Source of the DNA: Streptomyces sp. Ag109_O5-1
Lineage (GTDB): Bacteria; Actinomycetota; Actinomycetes; Streptomycetales; Streptomycetaceae
Direction of reading: 5' to 3'
DNA length: 64,000 nt
Assembly: GCF_003814875.1 (NCBI RefSeq)
Contig: NZ_RKQF01000001.1
Coordinates: forward strand, 10,850,001 to 10,914,000
Shown here: positions 49,315-57,505 of the stretch, piece after piece
Layout: the number at the start of each line of letters is the position of its first letter
Position numbering within the stretch: the stretch's first letter is position 1
Notes under the pieces: model-generated
Databases searched by the model: none
The model's input: only the letters and a program-made list of their open reading frames with translations
What the model was told of the DNA's origin: nothing
Made by a program: the position numbers and the translations under genes

Positions 49315-51570
49315 GTGAGACGTACGCTCACCGCGATCGCGGCCGTCACTGTCATGACACTGCCACTCATCGGCGCGGCCCCGACCGCGCACCCCGACCG
49401 AACCGAGGGCGCACAGGCCAGGCACGGCCGGATCGTGACCGGCACCTACTCCACCGGCGGTACGCAGGCCTGGCGGCCATTGCCGATCGTCAGGACGGGC
49501 ACGGACACCGACGGTCCCGTCGACGCCACCGTGGTCGCTGACCCCAGCGCCCTCCGGCAGCAGTACACGGGCATCGGCTTCTCCCTGGACGAGACCAGCG
49601 TGTCCAACCTGTGGAAGCTCACCCCGGCCGAGCGGGCGAAGGCCGTACGGCTGCTCGTCGACCCCGAACACGGCGCGGGACTCGACCGGTTCCGGCTGAC
49701 GATCGGCAGCCCCGACCTCATCGAACACCTGCCGTTCTGGTCGGAGGACGACCTGCCCGCCGGTGTCACCGAGGACTTCGGCCTGAAGCACTTCTCCGTC
49801 CAGCGCGACCTCGACCTGCACATCATCGACACCATCAAGCTCATCCAGCACTACAACCCGCACGCCACGTTCTTCGCGTCGGCGTGGAGCGCACCTGCCT
49901 GGATGAAGTCGAACAACCGCTTCCTCGGCGAGGTCGCGCTCAAGCCGGGGAGCAGCACGGACTACTACCAGGTCGGCAAGTTGCGGGACGACTGCATCGA
50001 CGCGTTCGCCCGGTACTACGTCAAGTTCGTCCAGGCGTACGCCAGGCACGGCATCCGCGTCGACGCGCTGACCCTGCTGAACGAGCCCGGCATGGACGTC
50101 GTCTACCCGGCCATGGACATCAGCGTCGCCCAGCAGCAGAAGCTGGCCCTGGCGGTCAAACGCGAACTCCGTGCCGCCCGCCTGGACACCCAGCTCTATG
50201 TGCACGACTTCAACTTCTGGGACTGGCACGACCCCAACAGCACGGCGACGAAGAACTACTACCGCATCTTCGAGGACGCCCCCGGCGGCTCGGTGACCGG
50301 CGCGCAGGTCCGCAAGGCGGCCGACGCCATCGCCTTCCACCCCTACTGGGGCGACCCGCACGTCATGCGCGACGCCTACGAGCAGACCGGAAAGCCGGTC
50401 CAGCTCACCGAGACCAGCGACCTGTCGTCCTCGACCGTCCTCGACGACTTCCGCCTCGACGCCGGTTCCTACATCCTGTGGGCCCAGACCACCGACCAGG
50501 ACGGCGGCACACTCCACTGGACGCCGTCCCGGGACAACAACATCGACTGGGACCAGGTCGCGGCCACCACCAAGTGGCCGGACCGGCTGGTCACGGTCCA
50601 CACGGACACGAAGCGCTTCACGGTCCGCGACGAGCTGTACGAGCTCGGGCAGTTCGCGAAGTACCTCTCGCCCGGGGATGTACGCCTGGAGTCCAGCGCC
50701 ACGGAACACGGCGTCGGCAACGTGGTCTACCGCACCCGCAACGGCGGTTACACCGCGGTCCTCGGCAACAGCACCGGCACCGACAGCCGGGTCCGGATGG
50801 TCGTCGGCGCCCAGACGTTCGTCGTGACCGTCCCGGCGGGCTCCTTCGCCACCTACCGCTGGCAGGGCCAGGCACCCACGGGCGGCCGTGACCACGCCCC
50901 GGTCTTCGCACCGGCCGCCGATGTCGTCGCCGACCAGTACGGCACCACGCACCTGCAGCTGAGGGCCACCGACGCGGACGGCGACCGGCCGGCCTACTAC
51001 GCCACCGAACTGCCCGACGGCGTCACCCTCGACCCGGCGACCGGCCTGGTCACGATCCACCCGACCGTCACCGGCGAACAGGACCTGACCTTCTACGCCA
51101 CCGACGGCAGAGCCCACGACAAGCTCACCGTCCACCTGACCGTCCGCCCGCACGCGGCACCCGTGGGCGAGCGGATCGAGGCCGAGAGCTACACCGGCCG
51201 GCACGGCTGGCCGGCCGGCGGCAGCAACTTCGTCGAGTCCAACTCGGCCGCCAGCGGCGGCAAGGACGTGGGCTGGACCGCCGCCGGCAACTGGCTGACG
51301 TACCGCCTGGAGGTACCGCAGGCGGGCTCGTACGACCTCGAACTGCGCGTCGCCAACGGCACGGGAGCCACCGCGGCGAACGCCGTGTCCCTCCGGGACG
51401 ACACCGGCACCACTCTGGCGACGGCGTCCGTCCCGGCCACCGGCGGCTGGGGGACTTATCAGTCGGTGCAGGTGCCCGTCACGCTCCGGGCCGGAGAACA
51501 GACGGTCACCGTCTTCTGCGAGACCGGCGGCTTCAACCTCGACTACCTGCGTTTCACCGTGGCCGGGTGA
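49315..51570 (+). CDS. Secreted GH30 glycoside hydrolase with Ig-like and CBM6 domains
   Basis: 751 aa from GTG 49315 (CAGGAG upstream). Sec signal peptide, cleavage near GAAPTAH. The GH30 barrel (about 55-400) has GIGFSLDETSVSNLWKL, SAWSAPAWMKSNN, acid/base Glu in LTLLNEPGMD and nucleophile Glu in VQLTETSD; a beta domain follows to about 520. A putative Ig domain (RATDADGDRPAYYATELPDGVTLDPATGLV) lies at 530-610, and a C-terminal CBM6 begins ERIEAESYTGRHGW and ends FNLDYLRFTV. GH30 members cleave beta-1,6-glucan, beta-1,6-galactan, xylan or glucosylceramide; the exact target is open. Confidence 0.88.
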   Translation: MRRTLTAIAAVTVMTLPLIGAAPTAHPDRTEGAQARHGRIVTGTYSTGGTQAWRPLPIVRTGTDTDGPVDATVVADPSALRQQYTGIGFSLDETSVSNLWKLTPAERAKAVRLLVDPEHGAGLDRFRLTIGSPDLIEHLPFWSEDDLPAGVTEDFGLKHFSVQRDLDLHIIDTIKLIQHYNPHATFFASAWSAPAWMKSNNRFLGEVALKPGSSTDYYQVGKLRDDCIDAFARYYVKFVQAYARHGIRVDALTLLNEPGMDVVYPAMDISVAQQQKLALAVKRELRAARLDTQLYVHDFNFWDWHDPNSTATKNYYRIFEDAPGGSVTGAQVRKAADAIAFHPYWGDPHVMRDAYEQTGKPVQLTETSDLSSSTVLDDFRLDAGSYILWAQTTDQDGGTLHWTPSRDNNIDWDQVAATTKWPDRLVTVHTDTKRFTVRDELYELGQFAKYLSPGDVRLESSATEHGVGNVVYRTRNGGYTAVLGNSTGTDSRVRMVVGAQTFVVTVPAGSFATYRWQGQAPTGGRDHAPVFAPAADVVADQYGTTHLQLRATDADGDRPAYYATELPDGVTLDPATGLVTIHPTVTGEQDLTFYATDGRAHDKLTVHLTVRPHAAPVGERIEAESYTGRHGWPAGGSNFVESNSAASGGKDVGWTAAGNWLTYRLEVPQAGSYDLELRVANGTGATAANAVSLRDDTGTTLATASVPATGGWGTYQSVQVPVTLRAGEQTVTVFCETGGFNLDYLRFTVAG

Positions 51571-51687
51571 CGGGCGCTTATGGCTAGCCCCCGGGTGTGA
51601 CAACCGGTCTGCCGGATGGTGGCAGGCGAGCCGGTCCACAAAGCTGAGAGGAGCCGCTGAACACCCGCAGCCAAGGAGGCCCCTGCC

Positions 51688-52917
51688 TTGCTCACCCGCC
51701 GCACCGCTGTGCTGTCGGCCGTCGCCGCCACCCTGTCCGCCGTCACCACGCGCGCCGCGTCCGCCGCCGCGCAGCCCAGGACCGGGCGGGTACGACTGAC
51801 ACTGCCGGCCCCCAGCGGGCCGCATCCGGTGGGGACGGTCTCCCTGCGCCTCGTCGACACCGCACGCGCGGATCCCTGGGTCGCGTCGCAGCCGTACCGG
51901 GAGCTGATGATCGGCATCCGCTACCCGGCGCGGGCCGTCGGCGCGTACCCGAGGGCACCGCAGATGCTGCCCGGGGAGGCTGCCGGGTTCGCCGCCGTCA
52001 ACAACCTCACCGACGTGCCCGCCGACAGGGTCGACTGGTCGGCCACCCGCACCCACGCCCATGCAGGCGCCCCGATCGACCGGGACCGGGGTCCCTACCC
52101 GGTCGTCTGCTACTCACCCGGTGCCGGCGATCCGCGTTCCCTGGGCACCACCCTCTGCGACGACCTCGCCTCCCGAGGTTACGTCGTGGTGACACTCGAC
52201 CACACCTACGACGCCACGGCCGTCCAGTTCCCCGGCGGCCGTGTCGAACACACCGTACTGCCCGCGGAGTTCGCCAAGGCCTCCCCGGACCAGGGGCGCA
52301 TCACGGCCCTCCTCAGGAAGACGATGGCCGTCCGGGTGGCCGACACCCGCTTCCTCCTCGACGAACTGCCCCGCGCGCTGCCCCGGGAACTGCGCGGCAC
52401 CCTCGACTGGGACCGGATCGGCATGTTCGGCCACTCGGCGGGCGGCTTCACCGCCCTGCAGACGATGCACGACGACCGGCGCATCGCGGCGGCGGCCGAC
52501 TTCGACGGCGTTCTCGCCTACGTCCAGGAGGACAGCGACTCCGGCAACCTGTCCGGCGTCGCCGCCGACGGCCTCGACCGTCCCTTCCTGCTGGTCGGCA
52601 AGGACGGCAACGACCTCGACACGGTGCCGTCCTGGAACGCCCTGTGGCGGCACAGCCGCGGCCCGCGCGAGGGTCTGACACTGCGCGGCGCGGAACACGC
52701 CACGTACACCGACGCGGAGGCGATGATCCCGCAGCTCGCCCGCCGGCTCGGCCTGCCCCGGAAGACGGTCGTCGAGAACATCGGCACCATCGCCCCGGGA
52801 CACGCGATCGCCGCCGAACGGCCCGTCCTCGCCTCGTTCTTCGACCGCCGGCTGCGTGCACGTGACGGCGAAGTCCTGCCCGGCCGTCATCCGGAGGTGC
52901 GCGCCTTCTCCCGCTGA
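51688..52917 (+). CDS. Secreted alpha/beta hydrolase (PAF-acetylhydrolase/lipase-like)
   Basis: 409 aa from TTG 51688 with AAGGAGG upstream. Tat-like signal LTRRTAVLSAVAATLSAVTT ending near ASAAAQ. The fold is that of bacterial platelet-activating-factor acetylhydrolase II/cutinase-like enzymes: YPVVCYSPGAGDPRSLGTTL (oxyanion), GHSAGGFTALQ (nucleophile Ser), LVGKDGNDLD (Asp) and GAEHATYTD (His). A lipid or ester substrate outside the cell is likely. A terminator-like stem follows the stop. Confidence 0.85.
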   Translation: MLTRRTAVLSAVAATLSAVTTRAASAAAQPRTGRVRLTLPAPSGPHPVGTVSLRLVDTARADPWVASQPYRELMIGIRYPARAVGAYPRAPQMLPGEAAGFAAVNNLTDVPADRVDWSATRTHAHAGAPIDRDRGPYPVVCYSPGAGDPRSLGTTLCDDLASRGYVVVTLDHTYDATAVQFPGGRVEHTVLPAEFAKASPDQGRITALLRKTMAVRVADTRFLLDELPRALPRELRGTLDWDRIGMFGHSAGGFTALQTMHDDRRIAAAADFDGVLAYVQEDSDSGNLSGVAADGLDRPFLLVGKDGNDLDTVPSWNALWRHSRGPREGLTLRGAEHATYTDAEAMIPQLARRLGLPRKTVVENIGTIAPGHAIAAERPVLASFFDRRLRARDGEVLPGRHPEVRAFSR

Positions 52918-52923
52918 GCGGGC

Positions 52924-52948
52924 GCCCCTTTCTGCGAGCCGAAGGGGC
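52924..52948 (+). terminator. Hairpin after the secreted hydrolase
   Basis: GCCCCTT (52924-52930) pairs with AAGGGGC (52942-52948) around an 11-base loop, seven bases after the stop. Confidence 0.6.
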
Positions 52949-53013
52949 AAGGAGCCGTCAACCGCTCGTGCCGGCGCAGCTTCTTCGAGGTGGGCCTGCC
53001 CCGCCCGGCCGGG

Positions 53014-53202
53014 CTATCCGCGCCAAGGGCCGTACGACCCCTTCGGCCCTTCGGTAAGGGGCCAAACGGCGTGCCGCGGGGCGCCTGCGGCCCCTGCCCG
53101 GGGCGCCGGGGAGCGACCAGCATCGTCCGCGGAGCCGCCGCACCTCCCTGCGCGCCGTCCTGGGGCCCCGTCCACACCGACGACCACGTTCTGGCGGGTC
53201 AT
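53014..53202 (-). pseudogene. Universal stress protein remnant (N-terminal fragment)
   Basis: ATG 53202 is preceded by AAGGGAAG and opens MTRQNVVVGVDGAPG, the start of a universal stress protein (VVVGVDGS). After about 15 residues the resemblance stops and the frame ends at 53014 after 62 codons rich in Gly/Ala/Arg/Pro. It looks like a USP gene whose body was lost or frameshifted. The whole gap 52918-53416 holds nothing else gene-like apart from two DevR-like boxes. Confidence 0.5.
53027..53041. promoter_or_regulatory. DevR/DosR-like box
   Basis: GGGCCGTACGACCCC; its reverse complement contains GGGTC-GTAC-GGCCC, which fits the GGGNC-N4-GNCCC core of actinobacterial dormancy-regulator sites. 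Lies inside the USP remnant, so its present target is uncertain. Confidence 0.4.
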
Positions 53203-53290
53203 GTCGACTTCCCTTCTGCTCCGTTGCACGGTGGCCCGGTACTGCTGGTGCCGACCACCAGCTGACGGATCCTCAACATTCCTCACAGCG

Positions 53291-53306
53291 AGGGACGTTC
53301 GGCCCT
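53291..53306. promoter_or_regulatory. DevR/DosR-like box upstream of the DoxX-like gene and USP remnant
   Basis: AGGGACGTTCGGCCCT holds GGGAC-GTTC-GGCCC. It is in the gap between the divergent USP remnant start (53202) and the DoxX-like start (53417). The 15-base core AGGGACGTTCGGCCC recurs exactly, inverted, at 55318-55332 in front of the intact USP gene. Confidence 0.55.
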
Positions 53307-53416
53307 ACGAGGTGGGCGGGGCAGCCCCCTGCGGAGCGGATGCGACAGCGGGACATTGAAGACGCAACGAGAGGCGTCAGATCCCCGCGCACCACCCCTT
53401 GGAAGGGATGACCATC

Positions 53417-54043
53417 ATGGCAGTCCACCACGACCACCCCCGCCGGCACCTGGGATTCCACCTCCCGTCCCTGCGCAAGGACGGGACGGCGCCCGAGTCC
53501 GGTGAGGTGACGACCGCGGCGGTGACGGCGACCAGCGCGTACGCGCTCGCCGGGCTCCGTCTGGTGACCGGGTTCGTCTTCCTGTGGGCGTTCCTGGACA
53601 AGACGTTCGGCTTCGGCTACGCCACTCCGTCCGGCAAGGGCTGGATCGACGGCGGCTCGCCCACCAAGGGCTTCCTCAGCGGGGTCGCCGCCGGCCCGAT
53701 GGAGTCCACGTTCCACGACTGGGCCGGCCAGGGCTGGGCGGACTGGCTGTTCATGCTCGGTCTGCTCGGCATCGGCCTCGCGCTGATCGCCGGCATCGGC
53801 CTGCGGATCGCCGCGATCGCCGGCACTTTGATGATGGCGTTCATGTGGATCGCCGAGTGGCCGCCGGCCAAGCACCTCTCGGACGGTTCGGTGAGCATGT
53901 CCACCAACCCGTTCGCCGATTACCACCTCGTCTACGCCGTCGTCATGATCGCCCTGGTGGCCGCAGGCGCCGGCACGGTCTGGGGCCTGGGCAAGGTCTG
54001 GGCCCGGCTGCCCTTCGTCAGCCGCAACCACTGGCTGCTCTGA
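53417..54043 (+). CDS. DoxX-family membrane protein
   Basis: 208 aa from ATG 53417; GGAAGGG lies at the right distance, whereas ATG 53408 would be too close to it. After a soluble N-terminus of about 40 residues there are four membrane segments. ALAGLRLVTGFVFLWAFLDKTFGFGYAT is the DoxX-like first helix, and MWIAEWPPAKH with DYHLVYAVVMIALV are later conserved parts. Relatives act in quinone-linked or redox-stress reactions at the membrane, and similar genes belong to DevR/OsdR dormancy regulons in actinobacteria. Placed between stress-protein genes and preceded by a DevR-like box. Confidence 0.8.
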   Translation: MAVHHDHPRRHLGFHLPSLRKDGTAPESGEVTTAAVTATSAYALAGLRLVTGFVFLWAFLDKTFGFGYATPSGKGWIDGGSPTKGFLSGVAAGPMESTFHDWAGQGWADWLFMLGLLGIGLALIAGIGLRIAAIAGTLMMAFMWIAEWPPAKHLSDGSVSMSTNPFADYHLVYAVVMIALVAAGAGTVWGLGKVWARLPFVSRNHWLL

Positions 54044-54239
54044 CCTTCGGGTACACACAGAAGCACGCACCGCAGGCCCGGAATGGGGCCTGCCGTGTTG
54101 TGGTCGGAGGCCGAACACCGCGTCAGCCGATGCCGTGGACGAGCAGGCAGAGCTCGCGGAAGGCACGAGTGGGGGCCGCCGGCTCCGCCGGAGCGGACTT
54201 CGGGCACCGCGAACGGCAACGGCACGCCCGCGGTCTGAG

Positions 54240-54291
54240 GCGCGGATCGGGCCGTGGCGCGGGTCGGGCCGTGGCGCGGGTCGGGTTCGTG
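54240..54291. repeat. Three-unit 17-bp tandem repeat
   Basis: GCGCGGATCGGGCCGTG, GCGCGGGTCGGGCCGTG and GCGCGGGTCGGGTTCGTG follow each other at 54240-54256, 54257-54273 and 54274-54291. It lies between the convergent DoxX and USP genes. No gene is credible in 54044-54317. Confidence 0.75.
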
Positions 54292-54317
54292 CGGTACGAC
54301 GCCACGGCCCTGCGAAC

Positions 54318-55208
54318 TCACTCGTGCGGCACGATCGCGACCGGGCAGCGGACGTGGTGCATGACGGCGTGCGCGACGGGCCCGGTGTGCGCGCCCAGCC
54401 GGGCCGGACGGATCGGGCGGCCGACGGCCAGCAGACCGGCGTCCTGCGCGGCGCTCAGCAGCCGCTGAGCCGGATGCCCCTCCTCCGCCTGCTCGACGAC
54501 CTCGACGGTGGGGAACTTCTCCCGCCATGGGGCGAGCGCCGCGGTCAGGGCCCGCCGGGCGGCGGCCTCCTCCGTCTGGTGCGCCCCGGCCTCCGCAACG
54601 GCCCGCACCATCGGCAGCCGCCAGGCGTACACCGCCCGCAACGGCGTGCTGCGCAGGGCCGCGCTCTCGAACGCGAACGCGAGCACCTGTTCCGCGGGCC
54701 GCACCGCGTCGACACCGACGACCACGGCACGGTACGGGGTGTCGGCCGACGGGCGCCCTTCCGGATCCGGGGTGTGCTCGTCCTCGACGGTCTGGTCGGC
54801 ACGGACGAGCACGACGGGCCGTTCCACGCGGGTCACCGTCTGCAGCGCCACCGAACCGGCCAGGAACCCACCGAACCCGCTGAACGCCCGGCTGCCGAGC
54901 ACCAGCAGTTCGCCGGCGCCGCCCGCGGAGACGAGCGCCTCGGCGGCGGGCCGGGCGATCTGCTCCGCGCTCAGGTACAGCCGCGGATACCGCTCGTTGA
55001 TCTGGTCCATGGCGTCGCGCAGGATCCGCCGCGCCCAGTGGCGCGGGGCCGAGAGCTCCGGCAGGTCCGACCCACCGGCGGCCGGCGCATCGGCCGCATG
55101 CACCAGGCGCAGCGGCAGGCCGCGCCGCAAGGCCTCCCGCGCCGCCCAGTCGGCGGCGGTGAGACTCTCCCGCGATCCGTCCAGTCCTACGACTACGGGG
55201 CGAAGCAC
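54318..55208 (-). CDS. Tandem-domain universal stress protein
   Basis: 296 aa from GTG 55208 (GAGGTGAGGG upstream; GTG 55217 is an alternative). Two UspA domains: residues 1-140 with VVVGLDGSRESLTAADWAARE and the ATP loop LLVLGSRAFSGFGGFLAGSVALQTVTRVERPVVLVR (G-2x-G-9x-GS), and 155-296 with VVVGVDAVRPAEQVLAFAFESA. The second loop (LLAVGRPIRPARLGAHTGPVAHAVMHHVRCPVAIV) is a degenerate version, so probably one domain binds ATP. A DevR-like box lies 110 bp upstream, which agrees with induction in dormancy or hypoxia. Confidence 0.9.
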   Translation of the reverse strand: MLRPVVVGLDGSRESLTAADWAAREALRRGLPLRLVHAADAPAAGGSDLPELSAPRHWARRILRDAMDQINERYPRLYLSAEQIARPAAEALVSAGGAGELLVLGSRAFSGFGGFLAGSVALQTVTRVERPVVLVRADQTVEDEHTPDPEGRPSADTPYRAVVVGVDAVRPAEQVLAFAFESAALRSTPLRAVYAWRLPMVRAVAEAGAHQTEEAAARRALTAALAPWREKFPTVEVVEQAEEGHPAQRLLSAAQDAGLLAVGRPIRPARLGAHTGPVAHAVMHHVRCPVAIVPHE

Positions 55209-55317
55209 GACCCTCACCTCTCTCGGATCCGCGCCCGCGCCCGGCGCTACGGGCTCCGTACCACCAGGGTCGCCGCGCGACGCCGGCCGGGGACAGGGGC
55301 TGCCCGGCCCCGGGAGC

Positions 55318-55332
55318 GGGCCGAACGTCCCT
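55318..55332. promoter_or_regulatory. DevR/DosR-like box upstream of the USP gene
   Basis: GGGCCGAACGTCCCT is the exact reverse complement of AGGGACGTTCGGCCC found at 53291-53305. It sits at the stop codon of the PAS-phosphatase gene and 110 bp upstream of the USP start. Confidence 0.55.
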
Positions 55333-57293
55333 CACAGCCGGAGGGTGAACCAGGTGGTCTTTCCCTCGTCCGTGGGCCGTACCCCCCAGCTGTCGGCGAG
55401 CGTACGGACGAGGAGCAGCCCCCGGCCGGACTCCTCGTCCTCGGCGGCCCGGCGCGGCCGGGGCAGCTGAGGGCTGCGGTCGCTGATCTCGACGGTGAGG
55501 TCGGTGGCGGTGCGGTGCAGATGCAGGCCGATGGGCCCCTCGCCGTGCTGGACGGCGTTGGTCAGGGTCTCCGACAGCAGCAGGAGCGCGTCGTCCGCGC
55601 CCGCGGCGCAGTCCCAGGCGGTGAGCGCCTTGTGCAGGAACGCCCGGCCTTCCGGCACCGAGGAGGGGCAGGCCGGAAGGTCGGTGGTGAGGGCCGCCAG
55701 CGGTGCGGCCGGTAGCTGCGCAAGCAGCAGGGTGACGTCGTCGTTGTGGCTCTCGGCGTCCGGGAGCAGGCTCGCCAGCACCTGGTCGGCGGCGGTCTCC
55801 AGGCACGGGGTGCCGGTGAAGAACTCCTCCAGGGCGACGCTGAGTTCGGAGATCCGGCCCTCGATGTCACTTCCGGGGGTCTCGATCAGCCCGTCCGTGT
55901 ACAGCACGAGGGTCGACCCGGGCGGGACGGCCGTACGGGACTGCTCGTAGAGGATGCCTCCCACCCCCAGCGGGGCGTTGACGGGCGAGTCGAGGATGCC
56001 GACCGCGCCGTCGCCGGCGCCCGCGACGAGCGTCGGCAGATGGCCGGCCGAGCAGACGGTCACGGTCCCGGAGTCGGGGGCGATGACCAGATAGCAGCAG
56101 GTGACGAGCTGATCGGGGACGTCGAGGTCGGCCACGCAGGAGTCCAGGGCCTGCATCAGCAGCCGGGGTTCCATCCCGGTCTTGGCGAGCGCGTGCGCCG
56201 CCGAACGCAACTGGCCCATGACGGCGGCGGCCTCCAGCCCGCGGCCCATGACGTCACCGATGAGCACGCCCACCCGGTCGGCGCCCAGCGGTATCAGGTC
56301 GAACCAGTCGCCGCCCACCCCGGCGCCCTGGGTGGCGGGCCGGTAGCGGCTGGCGGTGGCCAGGCCGGGGAGCGCGGGCGGCGTGCCCATCAGGCTGCGC
56401 TGGAGGGTGAGGGCGATGTGCCGCTGCTGCTCGTACAGGGCGGTCAGTTCGGCCTCGGCACGCTTGCGGTCGCTGATGTCCCGGACGATGGCGCAGGCCC
56501 CGACGACCCTGCCGTGGGTGTCCCGCGTGGGCCACAGGGTCACGTCCACGTCCAGCAGGGCGCCGGAGTCGGTGACACACAGCGTCTCGAAGTGCTCGAC
56601 CTTCTCGCCCCGGCGCAGCCGGGTCAGCAACGCGCTGATCTCCCCGCGGAGTTCGACCGGGGCGAGCATGGAGACGTGCCGCCCGATTGCATCCTCGGCG
56701 GTGTAGCCGTAGAGGTCCTGCGCCGCCGCGTTCCAGTACGTGATGTATCCGTCGAGGGTCTTGGCGAGGATGGCGTCCTGGGAGGACTCGACGAGGGCGG
56801 CGAGTTCGTTGATGCGGGCCTCGGCTGCCTTGCGGTCGCTGACGTCGCGGACGGCGGCGGACACCAGCAGCCCGTCCTCCGTCTCCATCGGGCTGAGGCT
56901 GATCTCCACCGGGAACTCGGTGCCGTCCTTGCGCAGCCCGTGCAGTTCCAGGCCGGCGCCCATCGGACGCACCTGGCGGTTGGCCGAGTAGCCGCCCCGG
57001 TGCCGGGTGTGCTGGCTGTGGAAGCGGGTCGGTATCAGCAACTCGACCGGATGGCCCAGGAGTTCCTCGCGGCGGTAGCCGAAGAGCGCCTCGGTCTGCG
57101 CGTTGACCAGCTTGATGATGCCCGAGCCGTCGACGATGACCATCGCGTCCGGCGCGGCCTCCAGCAGACCGCGGAACCGTTCCTCCGCGGCGCCGGTCGC
57201 CTGTCCGGCAGCCGCAGAGCTGCTGCATGTGCAGCGCTCCGCCTCTGCTGTGACGACCACACGCGCCCGTTCGCCTTCGAGGGAGCCGACCAT
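55332..57293 (-). CDS. PAS-PAS-SpoIIE phosphatase with C-terminal anti-sigma-factor-type ATPase domain
   Basis: 653 aa from ATG 57293. First PAS at about 38-150 (AAPDAMVIVDGSGIIKLVNAQTEALFGYRREELLG), second PAS at 165-290 (SSQDAILAKTLDGYITYWNAAAQDLYGY). The PP2C/SpoIIE domain at 305-520 has GVGGDWFDLIPLGADRVGVLIGDVMGRG with metal-binding Asp residues, and LVLYTDGLIE. An HATPase_c domain runs 530-650 (LLSETLTNAVQHGEGPIGLHL; GRGLLLVRTLADSWG). Such proteins dephosphorylate anti-anti-sigma factors and may also phosphorylate them, coupling a PAS-sensed signal to sigma-factor release. The gene is upstream of the USP gene on the same strand. Confidence 0.92.
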   Translation of the reverse strand: MVGSLEGERARVVVTAEAERCTCSSSAAAGQATGAAEERFRGLLEAAPDAMVIVDGSGIIKLVNAQTEALFGYRREELLGHPVELLIPTRFHSQHTRHRGGYSANRQVRPMGAGLELHGLRKDGTEFPVEISLSPMETEDGLLVSAAVRDVSDRKAAEARINELAALVESSQDAILAKTLDGYITYWNAAAQDLYGYTAEDAIGRHVSMLAPVELRGEISALLTRLRRGEKVEHFETLCVTDSGALLDVDVTLWPTRDTHGRVVGACAIVRDISDRKRAEAELTALYEQQRHIALTLQRSLMGTPPALPGLATASRYRPATQGAGVGGDWFDLIPLGADRVGVLIGDVMGRGLEAAAVMGQLRSAAHALAKTGMEPRLLMQALDSCVADLDVPDQLVTCCYLVIAPDSGTVTVCSAGHLPTLVAGAGDGAVGILDSPVNAPLGVGGILYEQSRTAVPPGSTLVLYTDGLIETPGSDIEGRISELSVALEEFFTGTPCLETAADQVLASLLPDAESHNDDVTLLLAQLPAAPLAALTTDLPACPSSVPEGRAFLHKALTAWDCAAGADDALLLLSETLTNAVQHGEGPIGLHLHRTATDLTVEISDRSPQLPRPRRAAEDEESGRGLLLVRTLADSWGVRPTDEGKTTWFTLRL

Positions 57294-57505
57294 GTCCGCC
57301 CCACCCCTTTCCCAACGATGGTTGCGGTCATCTCAGCGGTTCCGGCGCGCTCGGGCGAGGAGAAGTCGTTTACTGGCCGTGACCGGCCGAACCTGTCCGG
57401 TGCGGCACACTGGTTGGTCACCTTGTGTGCGGGACCGGTGTCCGGGCCGTGGGGGCAGCGGGGGATGGGCCGACCTGCCCTCCCCCGGGCGTTTCCAGCA
57501 CCACC

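Noticed and set aside
54240-54291. Origin iterons or a plasmid feature
   Set aside because: Only three 17-bp units between convergent chromosomal genes and no replication gene.
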